A stretch of DNA of 64,000 nucleotides from assembly GCF_900156575.1 (NCBI RefSeq), contig NZ_FTNY01000003.1:310001-374000 (forward strand). The letters are read 5' to 3'. The position numbers and the translations under genes were made by a program. The stretch is from Chryseobacterium shigense. Its GTDB lineage: Bacteria > Bacteroidota > Bacteroidia > Flavobacteriales > Weeksellaceae. The notes beneath the pieces are model-generated. The model did not search any database, was not told where the DNA came from, and saw only the letters and a list, made by a program, of their open reading frames with translations. Every line of letters begins with the position of its first letter. The first letter of the stretch is position 1. Of the stretch, positions 8,865-18,903 are shown piece after piece.

Positions 8865-11663
8865 TTAAAATTCTAATTGCATACCTACCATTACAGTTTT
8901 AACAGCAGGATAAGTATAAAGATTATATGATCCAGGAACGAACAATGAAGAAGAGTTCGCTGAACCTAAAGAAACTTCTGGTTCCCCATGAAACTTAGTC
9001 GCTGTAAATAAGTTTTGTCCCTGTACATATGCTCTAAGTTTATTAATTGGGAATCCGTCACCAAAAAAGCTCTTATCAAATGTATAACCCAAAGTAAGAG
9101 ATCTCAATCTTAAATAATCTGATTTTTCTACAAACTGATCTGAGCTACGAAGTCCGTTTTCGTCTACTTTTTGGAAAACTCCGGTATCCCCAGGGTTCTG
9201 CCAATAATTAGCAGCAGCCTGCGCTACATTGTATCCTCCAACAGCACTTGTAGGATCAACAGCATTTTGATACATATTATTATAAGTATACCCTCCTAGC
9301 TTGAATGAGAAGTCAGCACTAAAATCCAATCCTTTATATTGAACAGTAGTACCAAATCCACCAAAACTTTTAGGAAAAGGTGATTTATCTGTAAGAGGAA
9401 CAGCATCTGATGCACTGTAAACATTTGTTACATTGCCATTTTTATCATAATATAATGCATCTCCATTACTTGGATCTACTCCAGCAAATCTTACATTATA
9501 GAACATATAAGGAGTTTCTCCAACTTTTAAATAAGTATAACCTAAATTTCTCTCTGTTTGCTCTCCTGCTAGTTTATCTAATTTAGCTTTTTGGAAAGAA
9601 ATATTAGCATGAAGATTCAAAGTGAAATCTTGCTTTTTAAGCACATCTACACTCAATTCCATTTCCAATCCTTTTTGAGTCATGTCTCCAGCGTTGATAT
9701 ACTGATAATATCCACCTTGTTGTTTATCAAAAGGAACCATTTGTACAAAGTCTTTCCTTTTATTCTGATAAACTTCTACTGATCCTCTAATTCTTCTGTT
9801 CCATATTGAGTAATCAATTCCTAAGTTAGTAATTGCATTAGATTCCCATTTCAGGTTCTCGTTTCCAATAACAAAGTTCCCTCCACTTAAAGTTCCTGGA
9901 TAAAGCGTGGCACCAGTACCATACAATCCGTAGCTTACGTTTGTAACGTTAAAGTAATCTGGAAGTGAACCATCATTTCCAGTAGTTCCGTAAGATGCTC
10001 TTAATTTTAGGTCATTAATAAACCCTCCACTTAAGAAATCTTCTTTTGCTACATTCCAAGCTGCACTTGCAGACCAGAATATACCACTTTGGTTATTTAT
10101 TCCGAATCTTGAAGAGGCATCCCTTCTAATTGATCCTGTTAATAAATATCTACCAGCATAATCATAATTCACAATACCCGCTAAACTAAATAATGTATTT
10201 CGCACTTTAGTTCCTGTGAATGTATTTCTTGCAGATGGAGTTGTAATTGAAGGAACACTAATTACCGGAGATTTTAACCCATATGCGCTTGCATTAAGTG
10301 TTTCGTTAAAATTATCATTGTATTCAACAAAACCTAATACATCAAAATTATGTTGACCAAATGATTTTTTATAATTTAATGAGTTATTCCATGTATAATT
10401 GAACCCATAGAATGAATTTTTAGCTATTTGCCCTGTAGGTACCTGTTGATTAAATGTTAAATCTAGGTTTGATCCTTTCTTTAACCAGCTTGTATTCATG
10501 AACCAATCAAAAAGTCCATTAAAGTTTGTTTTAAACTTCAGTCCGTCAATAATTTTGTACTCTGCAAATAAATTAACAGGAATACGCAATCTCTGATCTT
10601 GTCTCTTCCATGTACGTATCTGCTCTACAACATTAGATCCAGCACTCATTGTTTGGTTGTAGCTACCATCTGGATTATAAATTGACTCAAAGGGAGCATA
10701 TAGATACATTGCCGCAAAAGGGTTCTGAGTATTGAAAATGTCAGAGAAGTTATCAGTAACCTGATATTGTACACCAAGATTAACCCCTACATTCAATTTT
10801 TCGCTCAGCTTATTTGTGAAGCCGAAATTCCCTGTATACCTATCCAATCCGTTGATATCTCTAAGAATACCCGTATCCTTATCGTACCCTAATGAATAAT
10901 AAAATGTATTTTCTTTAGTACCGCCCTGAGCACTAAATAAGTAAGATTGAATGCTAGAAGTTCTCAATAAGTCCTTTTGCCAATTGTGGTCATTAGCAGC
11001 CAAAGTATTTATTTCATCTTGTGTTCTTGGATCAAAGTCTAAGAAACCTAACTGATTTTGAAAATTTAATAACTCGCTTGAGTTCATCATCTTGTAATTA
11101 TTGTCTTTTAGCTTTTCGCTAAAACCGAACTTACTTTCAAATGAATACAACGTTTTACCAGAACGTCCAGATTTAGTAGTTACTACTACTACCCCATTAG
11201 CTCCTCTTGCTCCATACTGTGCTGTAGCAGCAGCATCTTTAAGAATAGTTATGGATTCAACATCTGCCGGGTTGATTGCACTAAACTGCCTAGCAGTCAT
11301 ATACATCCCATTCACTACATAAGTAGGCTCTGACGATCCTCCAACACCAGCAACACCTCTTACTAAAATTGTAGCAACAGAACCTGGTTGTCCTGTTACA
11401 CTTTGAACAAATACTCCTGAAGCTCTTCCCTGTAAGGAGTTACCAAGAGATGTAGTAGGTGTGTTTCTTCTAATCTCATCTCCGCTTACAACTGCTTGGG
11501 CCTGATTGATTTCATCAGCTTTTTTTCTTTGATAACCTGTAACTATTACTTCGTCGATTTTAGTCTCATTAGTTACACTATCATTTTTTACAGTTTGTGC
11601 GAAAGCAACCTGTCCTAAAAAGAACAGCGCCCCAGCACTTAATACACGTAGTTTAACATTCAT
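8865..11663 (-). CDS. SusC/RagA-family TonB-linked outer-membrane protein
   Basis: TonB-dependent outer-membrane channel partnered with the SusD homologue. The order is signal peptide (to FAQ, residue 23), TonB box-like DEVIVTGY (about 38-45), plug with LQGRASGVFVQSVTGQPG and LKDAAATAQYGARGANGVV (about 77-160), then a large beta-barrel ending in VMVGMQLEF. At 932 residues it is slightly short because the N-terminal carboxypeptidase-regulatory-like domain that usually precedes the plug in SusC proteins is absent. The 629-base AT-rich region upstream should hold its control elements; no clean TAnnTTTG box was found there. Confidence 0.95.
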   Translation of the reverse strand: MNVKLRVLSAGALFFLGQVAFAQTVKNDSVTNETKIDEVIVTGYQRKKADEINQAQAVVSGDEIRRNTPTTSLGNSLQGRASGVFVQSVTGQPGSVATILVRGVAGVGGSSEPTYVVNGMYMTARQFSAINPADVESITILKDAAATAQYGARGANGVVVVTTKSGRSGKTLYSFESKFGFSEKLKDNNYKMMNSSELLNFQNQLGFLDFDPRTQDEINTLAANDHNWQKDLLRTSSIQSYLFSAQGGTKENTFYYSLGYDKDTGILRDINGLDRYTGNFGFTNKLSEKLNVGVNLGVQYQVTDNFSDIFNTQNPFAAMYLYAPFESIYNPDGSYNQTMSAGSNVVEQIRTWKRQDQRLRIPVNLFAEYKIIDGLKFKTNFNGLFDWFMNTSWLKKGSNLDLTFNQQVPTGQIAKNSFYGFNYTWNNSLNYKKSFGQHNFDVLGFVEYNDNFNETLNASAYGLKSPVISVPSITTPSARNTFTGTKVRNTLFSLAGIVNYDYAGRYLLTGSIRRDASSRFGINNQSGIFWSASAAWNVAKEDFLSGGFINDLKLRASYGTTGNDGSLPDYFNVTNVSYGLYGTGATLYPGTLSGGNFVIGNENLKWESNAITNLGIDYSIWNRRIRGSVEVYQNKRKDFVQMVPFDKQQGGYYQYINAGDMTQKGLEMELSVDVLKKQDFTLNLHANISFQKAKLDKLAGEQTERNLGYTYLKVGETPYMFYNVRFAGVDPSNGDALYYDKNGNVTNVYSASDAVPLTDKSPFPKSFGGFGTTVQYKGLDFSADFSFKLGGYTYNNMYQNAVDPTSAVGGYNVAQAAANYWQNPGDTGVFQKVDENGLRSSDQFVEKSDYLRLRSLTLGYTFDKSFFGDGFPINKLRAYVQGQNLFTATKFHGEPEVSLGSANSSSLFVPGSYNLYTYPAVKTVMVGMQLEF

Positions 11664-12241
11664 ATTAACAAATTTTAATATATTTAATTGGCAAATATGT
11701 TAATAAATATTAACACTCACAAGTATTATAAAGATATATTCAAAAGCTTATATATATATATATTGTTTTTAACTATTAAGTGAAATAATAAAGATTAAAC
11801 AATAATATCCAGCTTTATTTGTATAAATATTTAATTTTCATGCATGTCATTTTTTTTAACAAATTATTATTACTACAAAAAATATTATTTAGAATCAATA
11901 TAAATTAAAATAAATTATTAAAGGATCAAAAAACCAGTCTATAAAAAATTGATTTTCATGCATTTAGTTAAATAATTAGAATATTATTATTTTTTAGATT
12001 TGTATTTTATAACTCCCCTATTATTACGTTTTGATAGTATAATAATATTTAATCTGGCATGAATTACAGCGCTTCACTTCCTTATTAACATAATTTATAA
12101 AAAATTTTTAAGGATTATTTTATTAAATTAAAAATCTAACTTCATAATTATTCCCTTTGGATTTTAGGACAATTAACTGTAAAAAAGACAGATTTCATAG
12201 AGCTACAGTATACTAAATATTATACGGAGTAAATAACAAAA
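11664..12241. other. AT-rich intergenic region upstream of susC
   Basis: This non-coding stretch lies between the susC start and the infB terminator. It is extremely AT-rich, with runs such as a (TA)n tract near 11750. The 12-mer ATTTTCATGCAT occurs twice in the same direction, at 11834-11845 and 11952-11963, 118 bases apart. ATGCAT is a palindrome, so these are possible regulator sites. No ORF of useful length, tRNA or consensus promoter was found. Confidence 0.5.
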
Positions 12242-12268
12242 AAAGCCACTTTATAAAAAAGTGGCTTT
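12242..12268 (-). terminator. Intrinsic terminator after infB
   Basis: A perfect 11-base stem (AAAGCCACTTT / AAAGTGGCTTT) with a 5-base loop is followed on the minus strand by a T-rich tract. It begins 24 bases after the infB stop codon. Confidence 0.9.
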
Positions 12269-12292
12269 CATTTATCTTATAGTTTAAAACTA

Positions 12293-15268
12293 TTATTTCA
12301 ATTTTTTCTTAACCGCTACCTGTTCGTAGACTTCAAGAATATCTCCGACTTCAATATCGTTATAACCTTTCAAGTTCAGACCACATTCATAACCTTTGGT
12401 TACTTCTCTTACGTCGTCTTTGAAACGCTTCAAGCTTTCCAGTTCCCCGTCAAATTTAACGATACCATCTCTCAGTACTCTTACTTTCGAGCTTCTCGTT
12501 ACTTTTCCTGAAAGAACCATACATCCTGCGATTGTTCCTACTTTAGAGATTTTGAATACTTCTCTGATCTCAACATTACCCATCACCTGTTCTTTGATCT
12601 CAGGAGAAAGCATGCCTTCCATAGCCTCTTTCACCTCATCAATAGCAGCATAAATTACTGAGTAAGTTCTGATTTCAATCTCTTCTCTGTCTGCCAATTC
12701 TTTAGCATTAGCACCGGCTCTTACGTTAAATCCGATGATGATTGCATCAGAAGCCGTAGCTAAGTTAACATCAGATTCAGTGATCTGCCCAACGCCTTTA
12801 TGTAGAATATTTACGTTGATCTCTGCAGTAGATAGTCTCTGTAACTGATCAGATAATGCTTCTACGGAACCATCCACGTCACCTTTAAGGATAATATTCA
12901 ATTCCTTGAACTCACCTAATGCAATTCTTCTTCCAAGTTCTTCAAGCGTTGTATGCTTCTTAGTTCTTATCGAAAGTTCTCTCTGTAGTTGTTCTCTCTT
13001 ATTAGCGATGGTTTTAGCTTCACTTTCGTCTGCATATACCTTAAATTTATCACCAGCTGTTGGCGCTCCATCTAAACCTAAGATGGTAACAGGAATTGAC
13101 GGCCCCGCTTCTTTAAGGTTTCTACCTCTTTCATCAAGCATTGCTTTTACTTTACCGTGGTTTTTACCAGCGACTACGTAATCACCTACTTTCAGGGTAC
13201 CAGTCTGTACTAACATTGTAGCAACATATCCTCTACCTTTATCTAAAGAAGCTTCAATAACAACACCCTGAGCTGCTCTATTCGGATTAGCTTTTAAATC
13301 AAGCATTTCTGCCTGAAGTAATACTTTCTCCAATAGAACGTCCATATTGTTACCAAATTTAGCGGAGATCTCTTGTGCCTGAACGTTTCCACCCCATTCT
13401 TCTACCAGAATATTCATTCCAGAAAGTTGCTGACGGATATTATCAGGATTAGCACTTGGTCTGTCCACTTTGTTTAATGCAATGATCATTGGTACTCCTG
13501 CAGCCTGTGCATGAGAAATTGCTTCTCTCGTTTGTGGCATCACATCATCATCCGCTGCAATTACAATAATGGCAATATCGGTGATCTGAGCACCTCTGGC
13601 TCTCATCGCGGTAAACGCTTCGTGACCTGGTGTATCTAAGAATGTAATTCTCTGTCCGTTTTCTAGTTTTACGTTGTATGCTCCAATGTGCTGGGTAATA
13701 CCTCCTGATTCACCAGCAATAACGTTGGTCTTTCTGATGTAGTCAAGTAGGGACGTTTTACCGTGGTCAACGTGACCCATTACGGTTACAATCGGTGCTC
13801 TGGAAGAAAGATCTTCCTCAGTATCCATATCTTCTTCAGACTCTACTTCTTCTAAATCAGCATCTGAGAATTCAATTTTAAAACCAAATTCGTCTGCAAC
13901 CAATAATAAGGTATCGGCTTCCAGTCTTTGGTTCATTGTCACCATTACTCCCAGTGAGAAACAAGCAGAAATAACTTCCGTTGGAGAAACGTTCATTAAA
14001 CTCGCCAATTCACCTACTGTGATGAATTCAGTTACCTTTAATGTTCTGTCCTGAGCATCAATTTCTTGCTGACGTTCATCCTGTTCTCTACGGTAAGTTC
14101 TCTTGTCCTTTCTGTGTTTTGCAGATTTAGACTTACCTCCTTTGTTGGTAAGCTTTTCAAGGGTTTCCTTGATCTGGTTTTTAACCTGCTCGTCAGTAAG
14201 TTCAACAGGCATTGTTCTTTGCCCAGGTCTGTTGGTGTTATTGTTTCCGCCCGGACCTTTCTTGAATCCTCCTCCTTGACCTGGTGGACGATTTCCCTGG
14301 TTGTTTCCAAAACGGTTACCTCCGGGACCTCCTTGCCCTGGCGGACGGTTACCTCCCGGACCACTTTGTCCCGGTGGACGGTTTCCTCCCGGACCTCCCT
14401 GACCTTGTGGACGGTTTTGTCCTCCCTGGTTATTGTTATTATTTCCAGAGTTTTGATTATTCCCTTGACCCTGTTGGTTTGGACCTCCGGGCTTTTCAAT
14501 TCTCTTTCTTTTCTTTTTAGCGCCTGAACCAGGTTTTGGTGCAAATTGCGTTAAGTCTATCTTTTCACCAACGATCTTAGGACCATCAAGTTTCTGATAA
14601 ACAGTTTCTATTTTCTGAGGTTCCTGAGATTCAGGCTCAGCTGGTTTTTGAGGCTCTGCCTTCTTTTCAGCAGCAGGCTCGGGCTGCTTTGGAGTTTCTT
14701 TCACAGGTTGTGCCGGTTTTTCCTCTTCTTTTTTCTCCTCCATTTTGGGTTTATCTTTTTTTACAGGTCTATTTCTAGATTCTATTTGGGACAGGTCAAT
14801 TTTATCCAGAACTTTAAATTCCTGCTTTTCAGGAGCAGCTTTTACTTCCGGTTCAGCCACAACTTCTTCTTTCTTTTCTTCAACCTTAGCCACTACAGGC
14901 TCCGGTACTGGTACTGGTATTGGTGCAACGGGTACCTCTTCAACTTCAGGGGCTTTAGGTTCAAGATCTATTTTACCTAAAATCTTAGTTTCTGGTTTAT
15001 TTGCTTTAGCTCTTATTACTTCAGGGGTTTTCTTTTCCTCAATTTCCAGTTTTTCTTCCGGAACTTTGGTGATCACCACCTCATGGGAAGCTTTTCGTTG
15101 TTCACCGTCTTTGGCAAACTCAGCCTCCAATGCAGAATATGCCGCTTCTTCTAATTGAGCGTTAGGATTGTTTTCAACCTCGAAATCCTTTGACTGTAAA
15201 AACTCTACCAATCTAGACATCGAAATGTTGAATTCCTTAACCGCTTTATTTAATCTTATTTTTGGCAT
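12293..15268 (-). CDS. infB: Translation initiation factor IF-2
   Basis: GTPase that places fMet-tRNA on the ribosome during initiation. The G domain begins near residue 490 with GHVDHGKTS (G1), then [15 protein letters not shown] (G3) and NKVD (G4), followed by domains II-IV. The N-terminus has a short IF2_N-type helix segment ([17 protein letters not shown]), then about 350 residues of low-complexity Glu/Pro/Lys-rich and Gly/Asn/Pro/Gln-rich sequence. The latter holds an 11-residue repeat ([10 protein letters not shown] plus S/G) in about three copies, encoded near 14325-14420. At 991 residues it is typical for Bacteroidota. It is last in the rimP-nusA-infB operon, 79 bases after nusA. Confidence 0.98.
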   Translation of the reverse strand: MPKIRLNKAVKEFNISMSRLVEFLQSKDFEVENNPNAQLEEAAYSALEAEFAKDGEQRKASHEVVITKVPEEKLEIEEKKTPEVIRAKANKPETKILGKIDLEPKAPEVEEVPVAPIPVPVPEPVVAKVEEKKEEVVAEPEVKAAPEKQEFKVLDKIDLSQIESRNRPVKKDKPKMEEKKEEEKPAQPVKETPKQPEPAAEKKAEPQKPAEPESQEPQKIETVYQKLDGPKIVGEKIDLTQFAPKPGSGAKKKRKRIEKPGGPNQQGQGNNQNSGNNNNNQGGQNRPQGQGGPGGNRPPGQSGPGGNRPPGQGGPGGNRFGNNQGNRPPGQGGGFKKGPGGNNNTNRPGQRTMPVELTDEQVKNQIKETLEKLTNKGGKSKSAKHRKDKRTYRREQDERQQEIDAQDRTLKVTEFITVGELASLMNVSPTEVISACFSLGVMVTMNQRLEADTLLLVADEFGFKIEFSDADLEEVESEEDMDTEEDLSSRAPIVTVMGHVDHGKTSLLDYIRKTNVIAGESGGITQHIGAYNVKLENGQRITFLDTPGHEAFTAMRARGAQITDIAIIVIAADDDVMPQTREAISHAQAAGVPMIIALNKVDRPSANPDNIRQQLSGMNILVEEWGGNVQAQEISAKFGNNMDVLLEKVLLQAEMLDLKANPNRAAQGVVIEASLDKGRGYVATMLVQTGTLKVGDYVVAGKNHGKVKAMLDERGRNLKEAGPSIPVTILGLDGAPTAGDKFKVYADESEAKTIANKREQLQRELSIRTKKHTTLEELGRRIALGEFKELNIILKGDVDGSVEALSDQLQRLSTAEINVNILHKGVGQITESDVNLATASDAIIIGFNVRAGANAKELADREEIEIRTYSVIYAAIDEVKEAMEGMLSPEIKEQVMGNVEIREVFKISKVGTIAGCMVLSGKVTRSSKVRVLRDGIVKFDGELESLKRFKDDVREVTKGYECGLNLKGYNDIEVGDILEVYEQVAVKKKLK

Positions 15269-15347
15269 CTATATTATTTACTATTTTTTTTAATTCTTAA
15301 AATTAAAGTATTTCTTTTTTACTGTTTATTAAAATTTATTAAAAATC

Positions 15348-16583
15348 TTAATCTTCAAATTCTTCTTTTAGAATACGCTTCACATCTTCGATAGTTTCCT
15401 CTTCAAGATCTACCATATTTAAAAGACTTTCAGTATCCTTATCCAGTACTGATTTCGCAGTAGTAAGACCTACTTTCTTAAATTCATCCAAAATCCACTG
15501 CTCGATGTCGTCGTTAAATTCTCTCAAATCAACATCGTCATCCTCGCTAGCTTCTCTATACACATCAATTTCATATCCTGTCAACCAAGAAGCCAGTCTG
15601 ATATTCTGCCCTTGTTTTCCAATAACTTTAGAAATCTCTTCAACTGGTGTATAAACTAAAGCATAGTTTGAATCCTCGTTGATATCAATTTTATTGATAG
15701 TCACATTTCCTAAAGCTCTCTTAACCAAAATTTCAGGGTTTTTAGACCACTGAATAACATCGATGTTTTCATTTCTCAACTCTCTTACAACTCCATGAAT
15801 TCTGGATCCCTTTACCCCCACACAGGCTCCTACAGGATCTATTCTGTCATCGTAAGCATCTACTGCGATCTTCGCCTTTTCACCAGGAATCCTCACTACT
15901 TTCTTAAGCATAATGGTTCCGTCCTGGATCTCAGGAATTTCCAGCTCTAATAACTTCTCTAGGAATTTAGGGGCAGTTCTGGAAATAATAATTTGTGGCT
16001 TTGAGCCTTTAAAATCTACTGTTTCAACAATAGCTCTGATATTTTCACCTTTTTTAAAGAAGTCGGACGGAATCTGGTTTTCTTTTGGTAAAATAAATTC
16101 ATTCTCCTCGTCATCCAGTAAGATCACATGTTTGTGACGGATGTGGTGAATTTCTCCAATAACGATTTCTCCGATTTTATCTCTAAACTGCTCATAAAGC
16201 ATTGCATTATTATGCTCCTGAAGTTTTGTAGCCAGGATTTGCTTTAAAGTAAGGATATTTCTTCTCCCCAATTGGGCAACAGGAATCTCCATGGTAAAAT
16301 CTTCCCCTACTTCAAAAGTAGGATCAATTTTCTTCGCTTCAGAAAGTTCGATTTCCAGATCATCATCTTCAGACATCTCGTCCTCTACAATCGTTTTATT
16401 TAAAAATATCTGAAAATCTCCTTTATCAGGGTTCACAATGACATCAAAATGATCATCTGAATCAAATCTTTTTCTCAAAAGAGTCTTCAGTGAATCTTCA
16501 ATAATCGCCATAAGATCAATTTTACTGATCCCCTTTTCGTCTTTAAAATCACCAAAGGATTCAATCAACGCTATATTATCCAT
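15348..16583 (-). CDS. nusA: Transcription termination/antitermination factor NusA
   Basis: RNA-polymerase-binding factor that modulates pausing, termination and antitermination. The N-terminal domain is followed by an S1 domain (about 130-200) and two KH domains with ACVGVKGSRIHGVVREL and VIGKQGQNIRLASWLTG. At 411 residues it lacks the C-terminal acidic repeats of the E. coli protein, as is usual outside proteobacteria. It sits 15 bases after rimP. The hairpin in the operon leader (17097-17121) makes autoregulation through termination plausible. Confidence 0.97.
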   Translation of the reverse strand: MDNIALIESFGDFKDEKGISKIDLMAIIEDSLKTLLRKRFDSDDHFDVIVNPDKGDFQIFLNKTIVEDEMSEDDDLEIELSEAKKIDPTFEVGEDFTMEIPVAQLGRRNILTLKQILATKLQEHNNAMLYEQFRDKIGEIVIGEIHHIRHKHVILLDDEENEFILPKENQIPSDFFKKGENIRAIVETVDFKGSKPQIIISRTAPKFLEKLLELEIPEIQDGTIMLKKVVRIPGEKAKIAVDAYDDRIDPVGACVGVKGSRIHGVVRELRNENIDVIQWSKNPEILVKRALGNVTINKIDINEDSNYALVYTPVEEISKVIGKQGQNIRLASWLTGYEIDVYREASEDDDVDLREFNDDIEQWILDEFKKVGLTTAKSVLDKDTESLLNMVDLEEETIEDVKRILKEEFED

Positions 16584-16598
16584 CTATTCTTTTTTCTT

Positions 16599-17066
16599 TT
16601 AAAATTTAATTACTACTAACGCCTTTTTTATCTCAGAGTAAGGAATTTCTTTTTCCTCCTCCACATCCACTTTCCCTTTTCCGATATCTTTCGGTTTCCG
16701 GTAGCGTAAAATAAGTGTGATCTTTTCATCATCCACTTTTGTCAGCTCGCCTTCAATTTCGGAAGAATCATTCAGCAATACTTCAATTTCTCTTCCTAAA
16801 TTTTTTCTGAATTGTCTGGGAGCCGATAGCGGCTCGCTTAATCCTGAAGACATTACCTGAAGGCTGAAATCATGCTCTTCACGATCCATATTGAACTCTA
16901 TAGCACGGCTTGCATCAAGGCAGTCCTGAAGAGTCACCCCATTATCTCCATCCAAGATCACCGTAATATCATCTCCTGCAGAAAACTTAAGATCCACAAG
17001 AAATAAATCCTCTCTGGTATCAAGGAATTCGTTTAATAATTCTTCGATTCTTTTTCTAAACTCCAT
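16599..17066 (-). CDS. rimP: Ribosome maturation factor RimP
   Basis: Cytoplasmic assembly factor for the 30S subunit. The 155-residue protein has the N-terminal alpha/beta domain with SRAIEFNMDREEHDFSLQV and SSGLSEPLSAPRQF, followed by the SH3-like C-terminal domain. It is the first gene of the conserved rimP-nusA-infB operon, which supports the call. Its leader carries a strong promoter and a terminator-like hairpin. Confidence 0.96.
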   Translation of the reverse strand: MEFRKRIEELLNEFLDTREDLFLVDLKFSAGDDITVILDGDNGVTLQDCLDASRAIEFNMDREEHDFSLQVMSSGLSEPLSAPRQFRKNLGREIEVLLNDSSEIEGELTKVDDEKITLILRYRKPKDIGKGKVDVEEEKEIPYSEIKKALVVIKF

Positions 17067-17096
17067 ACATTAAATATCTTGATTTACCAGTACGAA

Positions 17097-17121
17097 AAAA
17101 GGCTTTCTTCCGAAGCCTTTT
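17097..17121 (-). terminator. Terminator-like hairpin in the rimP-nusA-infB leader (possible attenuator)
   Basis: On the minus strand AAAAGGCTT and AAGCCTTTT form a 9-base stem followed by a run of six or more T. It lies between the promoter at 17145-17175 and the rimP ATG at 17066, so transcripts must pass through it. The loop region CTTCGGAAG could also fold as a small UUCG-type hairpin, which may compete with the terminator. No plus-strand gene ends here that would need a terminator. Confidence 0.65.
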
Positions 17122-17144
17122 CATTTTTTCCTGTAAATCCTCTG

Positions 17145-17175
17145 CAAATATACGCATTTTTTCTAAAAAAGCAAA
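17145..17175 (-). promoter_or_regulatory. Promoter of the rimP-nusA-infB operon
   Basis: The minus strand shows TTTG (17172-17175), a 19-base spacer and TATATTTG (17145-17152), a full match to the Bacteroidota -33/-7 pattern. Predicted transcription start is near 17138, giving a leader of about 70 bases that contains the hairpin. Confidence 0.75.
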
Positions 17176-17548
17176 ATCTACTTAGGTATCAAGTAAATAC
17201 CTTAAAATTTTGATTAAAGCTCCCGGGTTCGCGCTTGAAAGTCGGAGAGATTCCGGGCTTGATGGTTTCGAGGCGCTTATTTTGGAAATGAGAGCGTTTG
17301 ATTGTTGTCTAATAACCATCTTAATCTCAGTCTGAATTTTCACCTCATCCTAAAATCTGATGCCTAAAATTAACACCAAATTCATCATTCACTACGAAGC
17401 AAAATTGACTATTTAACTTTCTAAATCTTAATCTCAGCCTTAGTTTAAAGTCTCATATCTGATGTCTGAAATCTCACATTTAGAATTTTGTCCCTTAGCC
17501 CTAACTCAGGTTAAAGCAAATTAAAGAAGCAGGTGAAAGTATTTTTAT

Positions 17549-17556
17549 TATTTTTG
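17549..17556 (+). promoter_or_regulatory. -7 promoter element upstream of the UDP-glucose dehydrogenase gene
   Basis: TATTTTTG matches TAnnTTTG, 25 bases before the TTG start at 17581. No convincing -33 box is visible. It would drive the first genes of the polysaccharide locus. Confidence 0.45.
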
Positions 17557-17580
17557 TCCTAAAATTTAAAAACATACATT

Positions 17581-18900
17581 TTGAATATAACAATTGTAGG
17601 AACAGGTTATGTAGGGCTGGTTACAGGTACTACCCTGGCAGAACTTGGCAATTCAGTTTACTGTGTTGATATTGATGAAAAGAAAGTAGAAGGTATGAAA
17701 AACGGCATTGTTCCCATCTATGAGCCGAATCTTGAAGAAATGTTTTTAAGAAACATTCAGTCTGAAAGGTTATTTTTCACGACCAACCTTAAGGAAGCTT
17801 TAGACAAAAGCGAGGTTATTTATTTGGCATTACCAACGCCTCCGGGTGAAGATGGCTCTGCAGATCTTTCGTATGTCATTCAGGTTGCGAATGATATTGG
17901 AGCAATGATGACCGACTATAAAGTCATTGTCAATAAGAGTACTGTTCCCGTAGGAACCGCAGACCGAGTGAGAGAGGTAATCGCTTCGAAAACAAATATC
18001 CCTTTCGATGTCGTTTCCAACCCAGAATTTTTAAGAGAAGGTTTTGCTGTGGAAGACTCTATGAATCCTTCAAGAGTGGTAGTTGGCGCAAGCTCCGAAA
18101 AAGCAAAAAGCATCATGGCTCAGATCTATCAGCCCTTTACCAATACAGGAATCCCGATCATCTTTATGGATGAAAAATCATCAGAACTTACAAAATATGC
18201 ATCCAATTCATTCCTGGCTGTAAAAATCACTTTCATGAATGAGATTGCCAATTACTGTGAAAAAGTAGGCGCGGACGTTGACAAGGTAAGACTTGGGATG
18301 GGAAGTGATGACAGAATAGGGCAGCGATTTCTTTTCCCAGGAATCGGATACGGAGGAAGCTGTTTCCCTAAAGATGTAAAAGCTCTTATCAAATCAGGAA
18401 TACAAGAAGATTTCAATTTCCTGATCCTTGAGGCTACAGAAAGAGTCAATACGACTCAAAAAGTAATTCTGGTTTCAGAGATTGAGAAATACTTTGGAGG
18501 AAACATCAGTGGAAAGAAAATCGCCATGTGGGGATTAGCTTTTAAAGCGAACACAGATGACATTCGCGAAGCATCTTCTTTGGACAATATTGCACTTTTA
18601 TTAGAAAAGGGCGCAAAAATTGCTGCGTACGATGCGGTAGCAGAAAGTAATGTGAAAAAACTTCTTGGTGACAAAATACATTACGCAAAAGGAATGTATG
18701 ATGCGCTTGAAGATGCAGACGCCCTGTTCATCGCTACAGAATGGCCAGAGTTTAAAAACCCTAATTTTGAACTGATGGCTAAAAAAATGAAAAATAAAGT
18801 CATTTTTGACGGAAGAAATATGTATCCTCTGGAAACTCCGGAACAAAATGGATTCTATTATAAAAGTATAGGAAGAAAAACAATAGAAAATAGAAAATAA
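17581..18900 (+). CDS. UDP-glucose 6-dehydrogenase family protein
   Basis: NAD-dependent enzyme that oxidises UDP-glucose to UDP-glucuronate. The 439-residue protein has the Rossmann motif VGTGYVGLVTG at the N-terminus, the central dimer helix with KITFMNEIANYCE, and the catalytic cysteine in GYGGSCFPKD (about residue 260). The start codon is TTG; no ATG stands near the conserved N-terminus. It is the first gene of the polysaccharide locus, 3 bases before rfbB. Related UDP-sugar dehydrogenases (UDP-ManNAc, UDP-GlcNAc) share these motifs, but the N-terminal MNITIVGTGYVGL and PIYEPNLEE favour UDP-glucose. Confidence 0.88.
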   Translation: MNITIVGTGYVGLVTGTTLAELGNSVYCVDIDEKKVEGMKNGIVPIYEPNLEEMFLRNIQSERLFFTTNLKEALDKSEVIYLALPTPPGEDGSADLSYVIQVANDIGAMMTDYKVIVNKSTVPVGTADRVREVIASKTNIPFDVVSNPEFLREGFAVEDSMNPSRVVVGASSEKAKSIMAQIYQPFTNTGIPIIFMDEKSSELTKYASNSFLAVKITFMNEIANYCEKVGADVDKVRLGMGSDDRIGQRFLFPGIGYGGSCFPKDVKALIKSGIQEDFNFLILEATERVNTTQKVILVSEIEKYFGGNISGKKIAMWGLAFKANTDDIREASSLDNIALLLEKGAKIAAYDAVAESNVKKLLGDKIHYAKGMYDALEDADALFIATEWPEFKNPNFELMAKKMKNKVIFDGRNMYPLETPEQNGFYYKSIGRKTIENRK

Positions 18901-18903
18901 CAG

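Larger units (their letters stand above)
17122..17580. other. Intergenic region between rimP and the polysaccharide locus
   Basis: Divergent intergenic DNA holding the rimP promoter at the left and a possible ugd promoter at the right. Between them is a short GC-richer patch (about 17219-17275) and an imperfect direct repeat: ATCTTAATCTCAG at 17318-17330 and 17425-17437, each followed 32-37 bases later by ATCTGATG (17355-17362, 17457-17464). No ORF or tRNA was found. This marks the junction between conserved housekeeping genes and the variable locus. Confidence 0.5.

Noticed and set aside
14038..14544. Long open frames on both strands inside the infB repeat region
   Set aside because: They follow from the repetitive low-complexity coding sequence of the IF-2 N-terminal arm and have no sensible protein character of their own.
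17219..17275. GC-richer patch with a GGGTTCG-like element resembling a tRNA T-arm
   Set aside because: No acceptor stem, anticodon arm or matching partner could be folded around it.
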